The position numbers and the translations under genes are program-made. Of a DNA stretch of 22,687 bases, positions 20,780 to 22,687 are shown piece after piece. The first letter of the stretch is position 1. Each line of letters opens with the position of its first letter. The DNA comes from Planoprotostelium fungivorum (Eukaryota; Evosea; Variosea; Cavosteliida; Cavosteliaceae): positions 1 through 22,687 of the forward strand of contig MDYQ01000322.1 of NCBI GenBank assembly GCA_003024175.1. The letters run 5' to 3'. The notes under the pieces are model-generated. The model saw only the letters and a program-made list of their open reading frames with translations. It searched no databases and was not told the DNA's origin.

Positions 20780-21555
20780 ATGGCCAACGAGGATGATATG
20801 CGCGATGCCATGAGAAAGCTATTAGCGACAAACAACATGAAGTGAGTCCTATTCGCAGAGATGGTGTTCTTCTGAGTATCTCAAGTGGTATCACACCTCG
20901 AGAACTTCGCAGAAAATTGGAAGATCGGCTCGATCTAGAATCGATGTCTTTAGACTCAATGAAAGAAGACTTATCGAAGATGGCACATGAAGTGATGGAA
21001 GAGATCCAAGTGAGCAGACATCGAAGAGCGAGCGACTGAGATGTACGTGTACAGAAAGCACTAGACACGAAGAGCGGCACGAAAAGAAAAATAGAGGAAG
21101 ACACAGAAAAACCTGTGAAGAAGGTGACTATCTAAGACACGCGATGAAATGACCATGTCACAAGGTTGTGAAGCCAACAGAACTGCCGAGTTCCAGTGCA
21201 GATTTTACCAAACTACCTGATGGTGAATGGAAATCGTTCTGGAATTATACAATGACTGTGAACAGGAGACGGCTACTATTTTGAAGTGGGTTCTATGATG
21301 CATGCGTGATTGAAAGTGAACAGTTAGGGAATGAGTTGACGAGAGTGTCTGTAAAGAAATTCAAGGGAACGAAGCTGATCGACGTTCGAAAATTTTATAG
21401 AGACAAAGGAACAAACGAGGTAAGCCGTAGCCAAGAGATGTCTCTGACAGAGGAAGATCAAACCAACATCCAAGGGAATCTCATTGTCTGAATCACAATG
21501 GAGTGAACTCGTTTCGAGCATCAGCAAAGTGGACGAGTTGAGGAAAATGGTCTGA
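20780..21555 (+). CDS. DEK_C + PC4 transcriptional coactivator (KELP/SUB1-like)
   Basis: This nuclear ssDNA-binding coactivator of RNA polymerase II is also linked to DNA repair in its relatives. Seven exons (20780-20841, 20886-21009, 21055-21123, 21165-21222, 21266-21285, 21324-21419, 21451-21555) give 177 residues. An N-terminal DEK C-terminal-type helical domain (GITPRELRRKLEDRLDLESM, DLSKMAHEVMEEI) is followed by a basic linker GTKRKIEEDTEKPVKK, then the PC4 fold: DGYYFELGNELTRVSVKKF, KLIDVRKFYRDK, KPTSKGISLSESQWSEL and a C-terminal helix. This two-domain layout is the one known from plant KELP, unlike animal PC4 with its Ser-rich N-terminus. Exon 5 is only 20 nt. The acceptor at 21450 is preferred over 21474 because it supplies RKIKPTSK, the expected loop before GISL. 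Confidence 0.93.
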
Positions 21556-21606
21556 TTTGTAATGAACGTCCATCTATTCACTCTTGATGGCTTCGCTATG
21601 TATGAT

Positions 21607-22687
21607 CTATCGATCCGTCAGCTGAGCGACGACCTCTATCTTCACCTTGGATAGTTCTCTCTCCCGTTCGTCCATGAAGCCATCTTCTATACACAGTATC
21701 TGGTACTTTGGTTTCGTGAATGTCTCCCAAGACTTTCGTAGTTTTTGTAGTTTGTATCGTCTCAACTCTGTTTGCATCGATCCGCTGGTGATGGCAGGGT
21801 CGTAGAGAATCAAAGACAGTTTGCTTCCCCTCCTCTCTACCCCAACGATGGTTCTAGAGTGTCCTGTCCACGTCAGTCTCTGTCAGCAATGTTTCCATCG
21901 TGGAGCATCCGATTCATTCGAGAACGTCTAGTGTGGAAGAACAGAGGTCACCTTCTTGCTGCAGATAGAGAGGAGGGGGTGGTGGATTCCTCCTCGTCTT
22001 GAAGTATTCCCACACCCACCGTGTCAGACCGTCGTTTGGCTTGTAGCGGTTGTTGCCTAGAGGGATGGACACAAAGTCCAGCAGACGTATCTTGATCCCA
22101 AAAGATCGGTACAGCGCGGCCACTTCAGTGGCTCCGATCCACTTTTTACTGTTCTTCACACTCTGCTCCAATGACAGCGCTCCACTCGGGTCGTATCCTG
22201 AGGCCCAGGCCAACTCGAGCCACTCTTGAAGTTTGAGTACGGTGGGTACACCCTTCACCCCATCGAAGATCCTCTCCTTGTGCACGGGTGTCCTTTGGAA
22301 ATAGGTGGCTAAGATCTGTGCATTGCGCCATCCACACCCCCACCCGTAATCTCCTGTACACATCAATGGAGCCGTGGGAATGCCTCACCCTCGTCCCAAG
22401 AGAAGTGATCCGTTGGAGCACACAGATAGTACTCCAGAGATCTCGTTCCTATTCTCGTCAATCGTCGATCAATCGAATCGATTACCTCCGGCTGCCTCAG
22501 AGACCTCCTTCTCGTAGACTAATCGCAATAGTCCGTGGATCTCTGGGGCAGAGACTCGATCGATACCAGTGGTCATGGCCAACTTGAGCTTCTGTCTCTT
22601 TCTCTCCATCACCTCAGTGGATAACTTCCCTTTCGAATGGCGCAACTCCAGCACACGCTCGAATTGCTCCACATAATTTCGTGTCGA
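21607..22687 (-). CDS. C78-family cysteine protease, ZUP1/UFSP type (5' partial)
   Basis: It is a deubiquitinase or de-UFMylase of the ZUFSP/UFSP fold. Four exons in the window (22687-22486, 22448-22389, 22353-21952, 21863-21607) give the last 306 residues. A helical stretch (MERKRQKLKLAMTTGIDRV) precedes GDYGWGCGWRNAQILATYF with the catalytic Cys (codon 22336-22334). Then come GVKGVPTVLKLQEWLELAW, KWIGATEVAALYRSFGIKI, PLYLQQEGHSRTIVG with the catalytic His (21861-21859, just after an 88-nt intron) and LILYDP with the catalytic Asp (21801-21799). The triad is intact. The WIGATEV and LQQEGHSRT blocks resemble ZUP1, which cleaves K63-linked ubiquitin chains, more than UFSP2, but the zinc fingers that define ZUP1 would lie outside the window. 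It converges on the PC4 gene with only 51 bp between stops. Confidence 0.9.

Noticed and set aside
1-22687. Bacterial or viral origin, or a defence-type gene cluster (helicase, protease, ABC transporter together)
   Set aside because: Dense spliceosomal introns and clear nuclear housekeeping families (UBA5, DDX54, TXNDC9, PC4) show ordinary eukaryotic gene order, with mixed strands and no operon.

Overview
This window is nuclear DNA from a compact, intron-dense eukaryote. Nine protein-coding genes fill almost all of the 22.7 kb. Nearly every gene is cut by very short introns, mostly 31-55 nt, with GT(G/A)AG-type donors and no long acceptor tract. Intergenic gaps are about 50-240 bp. I could follow reading frames through the splice sites by matching each join to conserved protein families. 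The UFM1-activating enzyme UBA5 beside a fungal/amoeba-style full-size PDR transporter fits a free-living unicellular eukaryote. An amoebozoan is my leading guess, but the sequence does not prove it. No tRNA, rRNA, CRISPR array, prokaryotic operon or transposon was seen.

Layout, left to right. (1) <1-2755, plus: a PIF1-family DNA helicase, 5' end cut off by the window, joined in one reading frame to a PARP-type zinc finger and a long charged tail. (2) 2854-3544, plus: TXNDC9-like thioredoxin-fold protein. (3) 3703-9238, minus: full-size PDR/ABCG transporter. (4) 9478-13485, minus: M16C metalloprotease of the yeast YOL098C type. (5) 13567-17015, minus: DEAD-box RNA helicase DDX54/Dbp10. (6) 17171-18669, minus: UBA5. 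(7) 18748-20692, minus: unrecognised coiled-coil protein with K/E-rich segments. (8) 20780-21555, plus: DEK_C + PC4 coactivator (plant KELP arrangement). (9) 21607->22687, minus: ZUP1/UFSP-type C78 cysteine protease, 5' end cut off.

Genes 3-7 form a five-gene same-strand run, with gaps of 239, 81, 155 and 78 bp. Genes 7 and 8 are divergent across 87 bp. Genes 2/3 and 8/9 are convergent. No single pathway links all nine. Themes are DNA maintenance/transcription (PIF1-PARP finger, PC4), ribosome biogenesis (DDX54), protein folding and proteolysis (TXNDC9, M16), ubiquitin-like signalling (UBA5, C78 protease) and membrane export (PDR).

The most unusual item is the helicase-zinc finger fusion. 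It looks like a DNA-break or nick-sensing finger placed on a PIF1 motor. Other points of interest are a probable GC-AG intron, an intron enlarged by a 24-bp minisatellite, 18- and 20-nt microexons, and introns falling inside catalytic motifs.
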